Notes under the pieces: generated by a model
What the model saw: only the letters and a program-made list of their open reading frames with translations
What the model was told of the DNA's origin: nothing
Database searches by the model: none
DNA from: Shimia abyssi
GTDB lineage: Bacteria; Pseudomonadota; Alphaproteobacteria; Rhodobacterales; Rhodobacteraceae
Assembly: GCF_003014475.1 (NCBI RefSeq)
Contig: NZ_PYGJ01000002.1
Span: forward strand, 1-64,000
DNA length: 64,000 bases
Direction: 5' to 3'
Program-made: the position numbers and the translations under genes
Shown here: one piece after another, positions 1-7,626 of the stretch
Layout of the letters: each line of letters begins with the position of its first letter
How positions within the stretch are numbered: the stretch's first letter is position 1

Positions 1-52
1 CTCGTCCGCCGCTCCGTCTGGCGCCCCAACCGCGCCTCAGCGCCGCCGGTAA
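1..52 (+). CDS. possible 3' end of an upstream gene (partial)
   Basis: One forward frame runs open from the window edge to a TAA at 50-52 and would encode a C-terminus ending in PTAPQRRR. The Ala/Pro-rich and then Arg-rich tail is plausible for a real protein end, and the sequence becomes A/T-rich and gene-free directly after the stop. With 16 codons visible, no family can be assigned and chance is a fair alternative. Confidence 0.25.
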   Translation, partial: SSAAPSGAPTAPQRRR

Positions 53-343
53 GGGGGGTTCTAAAGTTACCAATCAAAACCCGCAACCCCTTTTTGTAGG
101 TTTTCGCCAAAAAAGTTCGAAGTCCGAAATTTCCCCAATAAATCAGCAAATTCACACCCAAATCTCTTTCGATTAGACACTGCGCGCGCTCAGAACCGGC
201 ACTCTGACCTTCTTTTCTCGTGAATCAACCACATGAATCGCCATGATCTTGAAAAAACAGCGAGTACTTCAGACGTGAAAGTTGATTGCTGACGCACGTT
301 TTGTGCCCAGCTACATCCAAGACATATGGGGTTTGCCCAAAAC
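53..343. other. intergenic region, no gene seen
   Basis: This stretch lies downstream of the ABC-like gene and probably of whatever enters from the left edge. Short frames that cross it lack a ribosome-binding site and a believable protein composition. It is A/T-richer than the neighbouring coding DNA. I see no convincing terminator hairpin, RNA gene or repeat. Confidence 0.4.
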
Positions 344-3300
344 TCAGGAATCGTCGTCGGAATCATTGTCTTTCGGTGCACCAACATACCCAGCAACGGC
401 TTGCAGAATGCGGAAAGCCGTAGACGCGTCATTCTCGACGACTGCCATGAACTCGGATTCGCCGAGGCGCAGCATATCTAGATCGGTCTTAGCGTACATA
501 TCCAATGCCCGCTTCTCTTTGCGCAACAATGCAAGTTCACCCACCAATGTACCTGGCCCCGCAACGGCTACCAAATGATTGACACCATCATCAGTCTGAT
601 ATCCCAGCCCAGCTTCGCCTTCGAGGATCAAATAAGCACCATCAGCTGGGTCGTCGCCCATTCGGAACAGATATTCACCCTGTTTCTCTTTGTGCCACTG
701 CGCACCAAAAGCAAGCAAGCGAAGCTGGCGGCGAGACAAACCAGAGAACATATCCGTAGACACCAGCGCTCGCATTTTGCGGCGCAAATCGGCGCTGGCA
801 GCGTTGTCAATCTCTTCTATCTCGCCTTCTTCACCGTCTTTCAGGCGCCCGTGCTCCAGTTCAAGGAAGATGTCGAACGCATCCGTGTCTTCAAACTCTT
901 CCTCAAGGAATATCTGCGTCGTGTCAGGCAGCAGCCGTCGCAAGTTCTGGACAATGCCAGCGCGCTCTTCTTCGTCATAGCTCGCGAGACATCTGTTAAG
1001 GATCAGCACGTCTGGCCGTTTGACTGCTGCCCTGCTAATCGCCAGTGGCTCTAGGAACGCCGTTGGCAGCCCCGCCCCGGCAATGCCCGATGGCACAGCA
1101 AACAACAGCTCAGCAACCTGTTGCTTCATGCCCGCCTCATCAAGCGCCTCTGCCACGATATCGCGAATGGCCTCTCCGCGCGGCCCGGCTGAAGCGGACA
1201 ATTTACCGTAGATCGCATTTTCCAGCACACTCAGCCCTGGAGCAAACTTGTCTTCCTCCAGCGGAGCGAAATAAACCACCAGCCATTCAGCCAGCTTTTC
1301 GGACTGAGCCTGACGCAGCTCCAGGATTGACGCCTTTAACTCGTCGTCAAAACCAGGGCCGATCCGTTCTGCCGAAACCTCAAACGGCAGTTCAAGCATC
1401 TGAACCAGCTCACTGCGTTCCATCGCTTCAAGACCGACCTGCCTGCTTTTCTCGACCAAGCCGACCTTGGTTGTAAACACATCTGGATTTAGCCCCAGCT
1501 GACGGAAGAGAGGGTGATCGGTGCCATCTACGCCAAATGTCTGGTTAAGCATTTCGACCACTTCCTGGGACATGCGCAGGATACCCTCTTCCAGACCCAA
1601 CTCGTGCAACAGGTCGAGGAAGTCGCTAATCGCTTCTTTGGAAGTGTCTTCAATAGGTTCCCGCGGTGTTGCAAAGAACAGGTTGGCCGCAACCGGAAGT
1701 GCTGGGTTATAAACGGCGGGGTCAAACCGGTAGAATGCTTTGTCCAACCCTTTCTCAATCAGCTTCTTCTCGATCACTGGGCGCATTTCAACGAGTGCAT
1801 CTGCCAATTCGGGAGGGTCAGCCTGCTTAAAGGTCTGATCCAATCCGCGACGGAACAGTGCGTTGCCGGCTCCTGTAGCGTCCATCAACTCCAGCCACCA
1901 GGCATGTACCTCGTCCTCATCGGCCATGTCAGCCAACGAGGGGTCAACCCAATCCGAAAAGAACCGATCCGGGCTGTTACCAGTCCGATTGGATTCATAC
2001 GCTCGCTTCTTATCTTCCGTCTCTCCTAATGGATCGGGCAAATCAGCCAACGGACGGCGCTTGAGTGGCATAAGGATATTGTGACCAAACGTCCCCTCGA
2101 ACACATAAGGCGACGGATCCGCATACCCTACCCGTGTCGCAATCACACGTTGGTGCAAATCGGAAACATCAGTTTCACCAATTTCGATTGTGCCACCAAC
2201 CGGCAATATCTCTCGCGTGAACAGCTCAGCCACGGCGCGCCGCTCCTCGGCGTCCTGCGAACTAATCGCCACCACGGACCCTTGCGGAAGGGTAACCGTT
2301 AGATTTTCAAGAACCGAGTCACCGTCGTGATCTCGGACAAACACTTCTTTCAAATTGATGTCGCCCTTCAGGCGCGGGATTTCGTCCGGCTCGCCTTCCA
2401 AACGGTCATCATCGATCATGCCATGGGGCGTGAAGCGTTCCAGAATCAATGTCCAACGCAAGGAAAGATCCTGAGCACGGTTGTAATAATTCAACAGCTC
2501 CTTCCAAGGACCAGACAGATCCTTGTAGGCCGCCAATGCCGCGACCAAAGCACCCAGCGAAACTTGACCGCGAATAACCAGAATGCCGCCAACCAAGTAA
2601 AAGAAGAACGGCGTCAGCTGCGTAATGAAGTTGTTTAGAAACTTCATAAAGAACTTTTTCTTGTAGATCGTCAGACGGATCAGGAACAACGTGCCTAACC
2701 GTCGCGTGATCCGCGACATCCGAAAACGCCAGCCACCATTGACCCGCAACTCCGGCGCGCCCGTAGCCGTTTCGCCTATTTCGGCGGCCAGATGGCGAAC
2801 TTCCTGAATGCGATCTTTGTTGTGCAGGTTGATTTGTCGCTGCAACTTGGGGATCAGCCACGCCTGAAATGGGATCAGCGCAATGGCGGCCAACCCGAAC
2901 CAGACACTTTGTAGGAACAGGAATGTCAGAATGGTCAGCATTTGTCCGGCCTGCATCACCGGCACACTGATCGCATCGCCCATCATGCCGCCCATCGGCT
3001 CGGCCTCAGACGTGATCATTGCCACAAGTTCGCCTTGTGACACGCGGCGGAGATAAGGCTGAGGGAAACGGGTCACCCGGGAAATCAGAATGAACCGAAA
3101 CCGCCGCAGCATCCGCTCAGACAACACGCCCTTCATGGTGTTGATCCGCATCTTCATCAAACCATGCCCAAGCACAGCAACGAGGAACAACACGCTCAAC
3201 GTGATCAGAAAAGTTTCCTGCGCCATTTCGATGTTAAACACATCGATAAAGCTTTGCTCGGCGTCGATCGCGTCGTTAATGATCCGCTTTGGCAACTCCA

Positions 3301-3427
3301 ATGTCAGGAATTGCAACGGAAACAAGCACGCCGTCAGGACCAGCAATACCATCTGATCCCGTTTCGAAAACTTCCAGATAAAGGAAAAAAGTGTGGGTTC
3401 TATCGCCTGCTCTCCCCAATTGCCCAT
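344..3427 (-). CDS. ABC-exporter-like protein with degenerate ATPase and C-terminal cyclic-nucleotide-binding domain
   Basis: The protein has about 1027 residues. Residues 1-330 form an ABC type-1 exporter membrane domain with about six hydrophobic segments. An ABC nucleotide-binding-like region begins near 355. Where the Walker A GxxGxGKS should be, the sequence reads AISSQDAEERRAV (about 387-399). The Walker B line is VLILNRCLAS, so the Asp-Glu pair is gone. The signature region (VPSGIAGAGL) and the H-loop (no His) are also lost. About 270 extra residues sit between the Q-loop-like region (near 440) and the signature-like region (near 780). Residues about 880-1020 form a cNMP-binding fold with a phosphate-cassette-like GELALLRKEKRA. 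The fold resembles a lipid or drug exporter, but it probably cannot hydrolyse ATP. TTG (3439) and GTG (3430) are alternative starts; an AGAGGA lies just upstream. No function is assigned. Confidence 0.85.
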   Translation of the reverse strand: MGNWGEQAIEPTLFSFIWKFSKRDQMVLLVLTACLFPLQFLTLELPKRIINDAIDAEQSFIDVFNIEMAQETFLITLSVLFLVAVLGHGLMKMRINTMKGVLSERMLRRFRFILISRVTRFPQPYLRRVSQGELVAMITSEAEPMGGMMGDAISVPVMQAGQMLTILTFLFLQSVWFGLAAIALIPFQAWLIPKLQRQINLHNKDRIQEVRHLAAEIGETATGAPELRVNGGWRFRMSRITRRLGTLFLIRLTIYKKKFFMKFLNNFITQLTPFFFYLVGGILVIRGQVSLGALVAALAAYKDLSGPWKELLNYYNRAQDLSLRWTLILERFTPHGMIDDDRLEGEPDEIPRLKGDINLKEVFVRDHDGDSVLENLTVTLPQGSVVAISSQDAEERRAVAELFTREILPVGGTIEIGETDVSDLHQRVIATRVGYADPSPYVFEGTFGHNILMPLKRRPLADLPDPLGETEDKKRAYESNRTGNSPDRFFSDWVDPSLADMADEDEVHAWWLELMDATGAGNALFRRGLDQTFKQADPPELADALVEMRPVIEKKLIEKGLDKAFYRFDPAVYNPALPVAANLFFATPREPIEDTSKEAISDFLDLLHELGLEEGILRMSQEVVEMLNQTFGVDGTDHPLFRQLGLNPDVFTTKVGLVEKSRQVGLEAMERSELVQMLELPFEVSAERIGPGFDDELKASILELRQAQSEKLAEWLVVYFAPLEEDKFAPGLSVLENAIYGKLSASAGPRGEAIRDIVAEALDEAGMKQQVAELLFAVPSGIAGAGLPTAFLEPLAISRAAVKRPDVLILNRCLASYDEEERAGIVQNLRRLLPDTTQIFLEEEFEDTDAFDIFLELEHGRLKDGEEGEIEEIDNAASADLRRKMRALVSTDMFSGLSRRQLRLLAFGAQWHKEKQGEYLFRMGDDPADGAYLILEGEAGLGYQTDDGVNHLVAVAGPGTLVGELALLRKEKRALDMYAKTDLDMLRLGESEFMAVVENDASTAFRILQAVAGYVGAPKDNDSDDDS

Positions 3428-3583
3428 CACATCGGGCAATATCCTCTCAGTGTTCCGGTGATGCTAGCAATGTTACGCAACGGAATTCAAACGCTTTCTT
3501 GGTCTAAACTGCAACATGCGTTTGCGATAACGTGATTGTGGCGCTAGGCTCTTGTTAACGGGGACAATAAAAGGCCACGATCA

Positions 3584-3967
3584 ATGGATCAAAGCATGGT
3601 GCTTCTGCTGCTGTTTGCAGCTTTCCAGATCAAACATCTGGTGGCCGACTTCTTTTTGCAAAATGCAAAGATGATTATGGGGCGCGAGCGCTATTGGCAT
3701 ATGGGGCGCGCTCAACATGCCGGTATTCACGTTATATTCAGTATTCTGGTGCTTTTTGTATTTGGCACGTCCGCTTCATTGATCTTCTGGATCGCATTGA
3801 TCGAATTTATTGTGCATTTCCATATCGACTGGGCCAAGGCGCGCATCTCCGTCGATATGAATCTTTCCCCCGATCAGCCTATGTACTGGTATGCGATGGG
3901 TACTGACCAGGCACTACATCAATTGACATATGTCGTGATGGCGTGGGCTTGGTTGACGTTCATCTGA
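3584..3967 (+). CDS. DUF3307 family membrane protein
   Basis: A 127-residue protein that is almost all hydrophobic, with three to four membrane segments. The N-terminal pattern (IKHLVADFFLQNAKMI) with His and Asp inside the first helix, followed by HAGIHV and HFHIDWAKAR, is typical of DUF3307, a family of small inner-membrane proteins of unknown function. It is divergent from the ABC-like gene, with 156 bases between the chosen starts. Its last 49 bases overlap the end of the convergent MaoC-type gene, so the two transcripts are antisense to each other at their 3' ends. Confidence 0.8.
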   Translation: MDQSMVLLLLFAAFQIKHLVADFFLQNAKMIMGRERYWHMGRAQHAGIHVIFSILVLFVFGTSASLIFWIALIEFIVHFHIDWAKARISVDMNLSPDQPMYWYAMGTDQALHQLTYVVMAWAWLTFI

Positions 3968-4782
3968 CCAACTTCGCCTGACGGTCTTAACTGAACATCC
4001 ATAACTGCCGCGATCACGCGCTCCGTCGTCAAAACAAACTGTCGCACAACCGTAAGCGCTCCTTGTGCGTTCCATTTTCGTGGCACAACAACAAAATCCA
4101 CGGCCTCGCCAACCGGAACCGGCGCCATAAATCGTGTTTTCATCTGCTCGATGCGAGCCTCTGCTTGCGCATGACCTAGCGCGTATTCCGCCAACCCACA
4201 CAGCAACATACCCGGAAGAATGGTCCCGGACAAACCAGCGGCGCGTGCTGCTGTGTCATCAACATGTATAGGGTTCTTGTCATGCGTCAGGTCAAGATAC
4301 GCGCGCACATCACTCATCTGGATGGCACCAAGCGACACCCATTGCGCGCCCTCTGCCGCAAGCTTCTCGTGAAATTCCGCCCCTTTCAGCCCCTGCAACT
4401 CAGACCGAGCAGCCAATCTCAATCTGGTTTGCATCACGCTCGAAAAACCGGCATCTTTACCAATCGCAAAGTCGAAACCGATACTGCTGCCCGCATATTT
4501 TTCGGTAATTTCGATTTCGATTTCAGTTGAATTCTCGGGCAAATCAAAACGATTAAACTGCTGAAATTCGTGCACCAAAGTTTCCCCTGGCTGAGCCGTC
4601 ATTCCCTCCGTTGCTTTGACAATCTGACCATCGCCCAAAAGCATCGCCGGGGCGATCAATGGCATGTCTGGTCCTGCATCTGTACCAACCAGACGCATAA
4701 GCAAATCTCTCATGATGGCTCGCTGGGCCTCTTGGGACACATCCAAACCCGAGACGACAACCTGTTTGTTGACCCTAGCCAT
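3919..4782 (-). CDS. MaoC-like hot-dog dehydratase
   Basis: A 287-residue protein. The C-terminal half carries a MaoC/(R)-hydratase signature: DLTHDKNPIHVDDTAARAAG followed by GTILPGMLL, where the Asp and His of the hydratase motif are present. The N-terminal half resembles a second, degenerate hot-dog domain (double hot-dog arrangement). The expected reaction is reversible dehydration of a 3-hydroxyacyl thioester. It is the last gene of an ACP-ketosynthase-dehydratase operon and its start overlaps the ketosynthase stop by 8 bases, which implies translational coupling. The acyl chain is probably carried on the neighbouring ACP (inference). No ketoreductase or enoyl reductase gene lies beside it, so those steps would need enzymes encoded elsewhere. 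Confidence 0.82.
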   Translation of the reverse strand: MARVNKQVVVSGLDVSQEAQRAIMRDLLMRLVGTDAGPDMPLIAPAMLLGDGQIVKATEGMTAQPGETLVHEFQQFNRFDLPENSTEIEIEITEKYAGSSIGFDFAIGKDAGFSSVMQTRLRLAARSELQGLKGAEFHEKLAAEGAQWVSLGAIQMSDVRAYLDLTHDKNPIHVDDTAARAAGLSGTILPGMLLCGLAEYALGHAQAEARIEQMKTRFMAPVPVGEAVDFVVVPRKWNAQGALTVVRQFVLTTERVIAAVMDVQLRPSGEVGQMNVNQAHAITTYVN

Positions 4783-5983
4783 ATGCGCGCAAGATAAGCG
4801 TCACATTGATGCCGCCAAACGCCAGCGAGTTAGACATCACCGCATCCGTGCTTATGGCGCGCGCCGTGTTGGAAACTGGGTCAATTCCGATCTTGGAATC
4901 AATTTCGGTGAAATTGATTGTCGGTGGTGCGCTTTGCTCGTGCAGTGCCCCAATTGCAGACACCAACTCTAGCGCACCGGCTGCACCAAGCGCATGCCCA
5001 TGAACTGGTTTGGTTGATGAAATTGCCAACTCGCTCAAATCATCCCCAAAGACACGGCGCAACGCATCGACTTCGTTAACGTCGTTTGCAACCGTGCCGG
5101 TTCCATGTGCATTTACATAGCCAATATCAGACGCGCTCAGCCCCGCATCCTGCAAGGCGACGTTCATACACGCAGAGGCCCGCTCGGCATCGGGACGTAG
5201 CAAGTCGCCAGCATCCGAGTTTGTACCGTATCCTGAAATCTCACAAAGAATCTCAGCACCACGCGCAATAGCACTTTCCGCTGTTTCTACTACAAATACG
5301 CCCGCACCTTCACCCAATGTCATACCATTGCGGTCTTTGCTAAAAGGCCGGTTCTTTGTCGCAGACATCACGCGCAGCAATTCCCAAACCCGAAACACGC
5401 CGCTCTCGAGCGGAGCTTCAGAGCCTCCGGCAAGACAACGCTCCATCGCACCGACCTTAACCATCTGGTAAGCTAGGCCAATGGACTGACTGGCCGAGGA
5501 ACAAGCCGTCGCCATGCAATACGCAGGGCCGCGCGCGCCAAACTCCATCGAGACCCAACTCGCTGCGGCGTTATTCATGATCTTTGGCACAGACATAGGG
5601 TCCAGCCGCATGCTGCCCTCTGCGCCAAATTTGAGGTAATTCTTGTTCAGCGTCTGAGCGCCGCCAAACCCTGATCCGATAGACACGCCACACGCATCTC
5701 CGAAATCCGCGGTCTCTAACCCCGCCTGTTTCACCGCTTCACGCGCCGCTAACAATGCGTAATTCGCAACCGGTTCACGCATCCGGTGCGCCATTTCTTC
5801 ATCTATCGCCGCTTTGGCTTCGGGCGACATGGCTGCGGCTGTACCGACGCGTTGAACATCAATTTCTGGGAAACGCACCGGACGCACGCCGGACACGCCA
5901 GCCTGCGTCGCTGAGATCAAAGCCTGCGCGCCATTCCCGCACGCCGAAACGGCTCCCATTCCGGAAATGACAACTCGTCTCAC
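4775..5983 (-). CDS. beta-ketoacyl-ACP synthase (FabF/NodE-like)
   Basis: A 402-residue condensing enzyme that elongates an acyl chain on ACP by decarboxylative condensation. The full thiolase-fold triad is visible: Cys161 in TACSSAS, His293 in NAHGTGT and His330 in HGHALGAAG. Length matches KAS II. It starts two bases after the upstream ACP stop and overlaps the dehydratase start, so the three are one operon. A dedicated ACP next to its own KAS is more like NodF/NodE or other specialised acyl systems than the housekeeping fabF locus, which normally sits with fabD/fabG/acpP. The product is unknown. Confidence 0.9.
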   Translation of the reverse strand: MRRVVISGMGAVSACGNGAQALISATQAGVSGVRPVRFPEIDVQRVGTAAAMSPEAKAAIDEEMAHRMREPVANYALLAAREAVKQAGLETADFGDACGVSIGSGFGGAQTLNKNYLKFGAEGSMRLDPMSVPKIMNNAAASWVSMEFGARGPAYCMATACSSASQSIGLAYQMVKVGAMERCLAGGSEAPLESGVFRVWELLRVMSATKNRPFSKDRNGMTLGEGAGVFVVETAESAIARGAEILCEISGYGTNSDAGDLLRPDAERASACMNVALQDAGLSASDIGYVNAHGTGTVANDVNEVDALRRVFGDDLSELAISSTKPVHGHALGAAGALELVSAIGALHEQSAPPTINFTEIDSKIGIDPVSNTARAISTDAVMSNSLAFGGINVTLILRAYG

Positions 5984-5985
5984 GT

Positions 5986-6249
5986 TCAGGCTGCCTGTGC
6001 TTCTTCGATTTTGGTAATAACCAGATCAAGCAGGTCTTGAACGGTTTCTACTTCGCTCAACTCGTTATCCACAGAAATGTAGACATCGTACTTCTCTTCA
6101 ATCGCCATTAGAATCATAACAAAATCAGCCGATTGGATATCCAGATCTTCTAGGCGTTTTTCCGGAGCAATGTCGGACACATCCACCATGCCTTCGTCGG
6201 CGACCAGAGCAATCAGCTCTTTGGTCAGCGTCTCTTTGTCCATGCTCAT
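5986..6249 (-). CDS. specialised acyl carrier protein
   Basis: An 87-residue acidic four-helix ACP. The predicted phosphopantetheine serine is Ser40 in LDIQSADFV; the usual Asp-Ser-Leu is replaced by Gln-Ser-Ala, so this is not the housekeeping AcpP. A GGAAGGA ribosome-binding site lies five bases before the ATG at 6249. It is the first gene of the ACP-ketosynthase-dehydratase operon, and three 11-bp direct repeats sit about 150 bases upstream. The carrier would tether the acyl intermediates for the two downstream enzymes. It needs a phosphopantetheinyl transferase, which is not seen here. Confidence 0.88.
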   Translation of the reverse strand: MSMDKETLTKELIALVADEGMVDVSDIAPEKRLEDLDIQSADFVMILMAIEEKYDVYISVDNELSEVETVQDLLDLVITKIEEAQAA

Positions 6250-6397
6250 CTGCGTCCTTCCAACTTACTGGGTCGTCATCCCGGTCCCTTACGCGCTGGC
6301 CGGGTTAACGACAAGTTTATTGAGCAATGCGTAAAACTTCCAGTCGGAATTTGGAACCTCGTGGCAACACATTTCACCCAATGCCTGTTCGGCATCG

Positions 6398-6430
6398 CGT
6401 CGGTATTACGTCGGTATTGCGTCGGTGTAA
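6398..6430. repeat. three tandem 11-bp repeats
   Basis: Three direct copies of CGTCGGTATTA run head to tail: the first at 6398, the second differing in the last base, and the third ending GTGTAA. The period of 11 is about one helical turn. They lie between the rhodanese stop and the ACP start, roughly 150 bases upstream of the ACP operon, so they could be stacked sites for a regulator (inference). Confidence 0.6.
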
Positions 6431-6463
6431 ATCACCCAACTGCCTGCAAGGGCATGCATTTGC

Positions 6464-6835
6464 TCATGCCGTTGGGCCACCTGCATCGACCCAGTCTTTT
6501 AATCCACCCAAATTCCACACTTCGCGGTAGCCCATGTCCTTGAGCAACTTGCCCGCAAGAGCCGCCCGCCCGCCAGAAGCACAATGAAGAATCAGAGGGC
6601 GATCAAACTGCAATTCAGGGTCATGCGAGGGCAAGGATGGATCAGCGCGAAATTCCAGCATGCCGCGTGAGATATGATGCCCGCCTTCGGCCCGCCCGCT
6701 GGCCTGCACCTCTGCCCCATCGCGCACGTCTAACAACAACGCCCCCTGCGCCATCTTAGCCCGCGCCTCCTCGGTGGAAATTTTTGGAACAACAGCGTGG
6801 GCAGCTTCAAGCATGGCAGCAGCAGTCAAGGTCAT
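6464..6835 (-). CDS. rhodanese-like single-domain protein
   Basis: A 123-residue single rhodanese domain. It has LLDVRDGAEV (CH2A-like motif), the active-site loop LHCASGGRAAL with the catalytic Cys, and the C-terminal GGLKDWVDAGGP common to cytosolic rhodaneses. The family moves sulfane sulfur between thiosulfate, persulfides and acceptors. The start at 6835 is chosen because GGAG lies six bases upstream. An in-frame ATG at 6847 has no such site and lies on the edge of a palindrome. The gene stands alone, so its sulfur partner is not evident. Confidence 0.85.
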   Translation of the reverse strand: MTLTAAAMLEAAHAVVPKISTEEARAKMAQGALLLDVRDGAEVQASGRAEGGHHISRGMLEFRADPSLPSHDPELQFDRPLILHCASGGRAALAGKLLKDMGYREVWNLGGLKDWVDAGGPTA

Positions 6836-6846
6836 GGTGGTCTCCA

Positions 6847-6864
6847 TTGGTCAGTTTTGACCAA
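6847..6864. promoter_or_regulatory. candidate operator palindrome upstream of rhodanese
   Basis: TTGGTCA-GTTT-TGACCAA is a perfect 7-bp inverted repeat placed 11 bases upstream of the chosen rhodanese start. Its position fits a repressor site for the rhodanese gene. The regulator is not identifiable from the sequence. Confidence 0.45.
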
Positions 6865-7626
6865 CCTAGAACACATGCGAGTTTTTGCAACCGTATGGCA
6901 AACGCAGAAAAGGCGTCAGGGGCTCGGACATCACAGAGAGGAAACCTCTCCAAATCCGCGATCCTGACGCCTTCTTGGAATGATCACACCTTTGGGCGGG
7001 ACCCGCCAGCATATCCATTCGCTGCTCAGGCAGGCCGGGCGTTCCTCTGACGAGGAGCCATCTGTTCCGCCATTGCTGCGGGATCCGAATCCTGTGACGT
7101 CCGCCCGAACACTAGGGCTGCCCCTCGCGCCCAAACCTCGTCCCAACATCCGCTCCCCCCAACCGATGATCAAGGTTGCCCCGTCTCACCGGCCACGCGC
7201 TGGCTTTTTGCGCTACCTTCCCGCCTCGGCTTGATCCGCGACCCTCATAAGAGTGCCGCAACCATCGCGACGTTTCAGCCAGCGTCCTGTTGCCCTCAAC
7301 ACGGGATCCGACGCGTTTCCGCACCCTCCCCCGCTCCGACCCCAAGAGACCTTCGCGTCCCGCGTGGGGCGTTTTGACCTAAGCCTAATGCCCCTTGCGT
7401 TAAGATCAGGTTGGGTCACGAACCCTGAGTCGGGCAAGGGATTTTTTAGGAGGGATGTGGGTAAGCCCGTGGGGAGGTCTGGGAGTAAGTTGTGGATAAG
7501 ATGGGGATGGGTTGGGAAAGCTGTTTTGTTGGGCAGATTTGTGGGGGGATGGAAGTTTTTTGGGGTGGGCAAATTTAGGCTCAAACGAAATGCCTTCAAA
7601 ATATCGGAAATAGCTTAGGGCTCGTC
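6865..7626. other. long non-coding region with hairpins and a G-rich half; possible minus-strand ncRNA
   Basis: About 760 bases without a believable protein gene; the frames that cross it are Arg/Gly/Pro-rich and lack ribosome-binding sites. At 6910-6973 an 11-bp outer stem (AAGGCGTCAGG/CCTGACGCCTT) encloses a GAGAGG-AAA-CCTCTC hairpin, and on the minus strand it ends in CCTTTT, terminator-like. Further small hairpins on the minus strand include GGCGG-GTC-CCGCC and TCCTC-GTCA-GAGGA. From about 7430 to 7600 the plus strand is strongly G-rich, with a TTATCCACA-type DnaA box (7491-7499, minus strand) and a one-mismatch copy (7456-7464). Hallmarks of RNase P, tmRNA, SRP and 6S RNA were looked for and not recognised. 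Confidence 0.4.

Noticed and set aside
575-2029. Several 140-170-codon plus-strand frames inside the ABC-like gene
   Set aside because: They follow the codon pattern of the minus-strand gene, lack ribosome-binding sites and show no protein family features.
6905-6985. Resemblance of CTCTCTGTGATGTCCGAGCC (minus strand) to the start of 6S RNA
   Set aside because: The matching 3' strand would have to lie inside the rhodanese gene and no closing stem is present there, so a 6S RNA does not fit.
7430-7605. A chromosomal replication origin
   Set aside because: Only two DnaA-like boxes are present and none of the genes usual around alphaproteobacterial origins (dnaA, parAB, gidA, hemE) is in the window. 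It is kept as a low-interest observation only.
7112-7618. Arg/Gly-rich short frames in the region before the SIR2 gene, on both strands
   Set aside because: They lack start signals and have low-complexity composition produced by GC-rich hairpins and G-runs.
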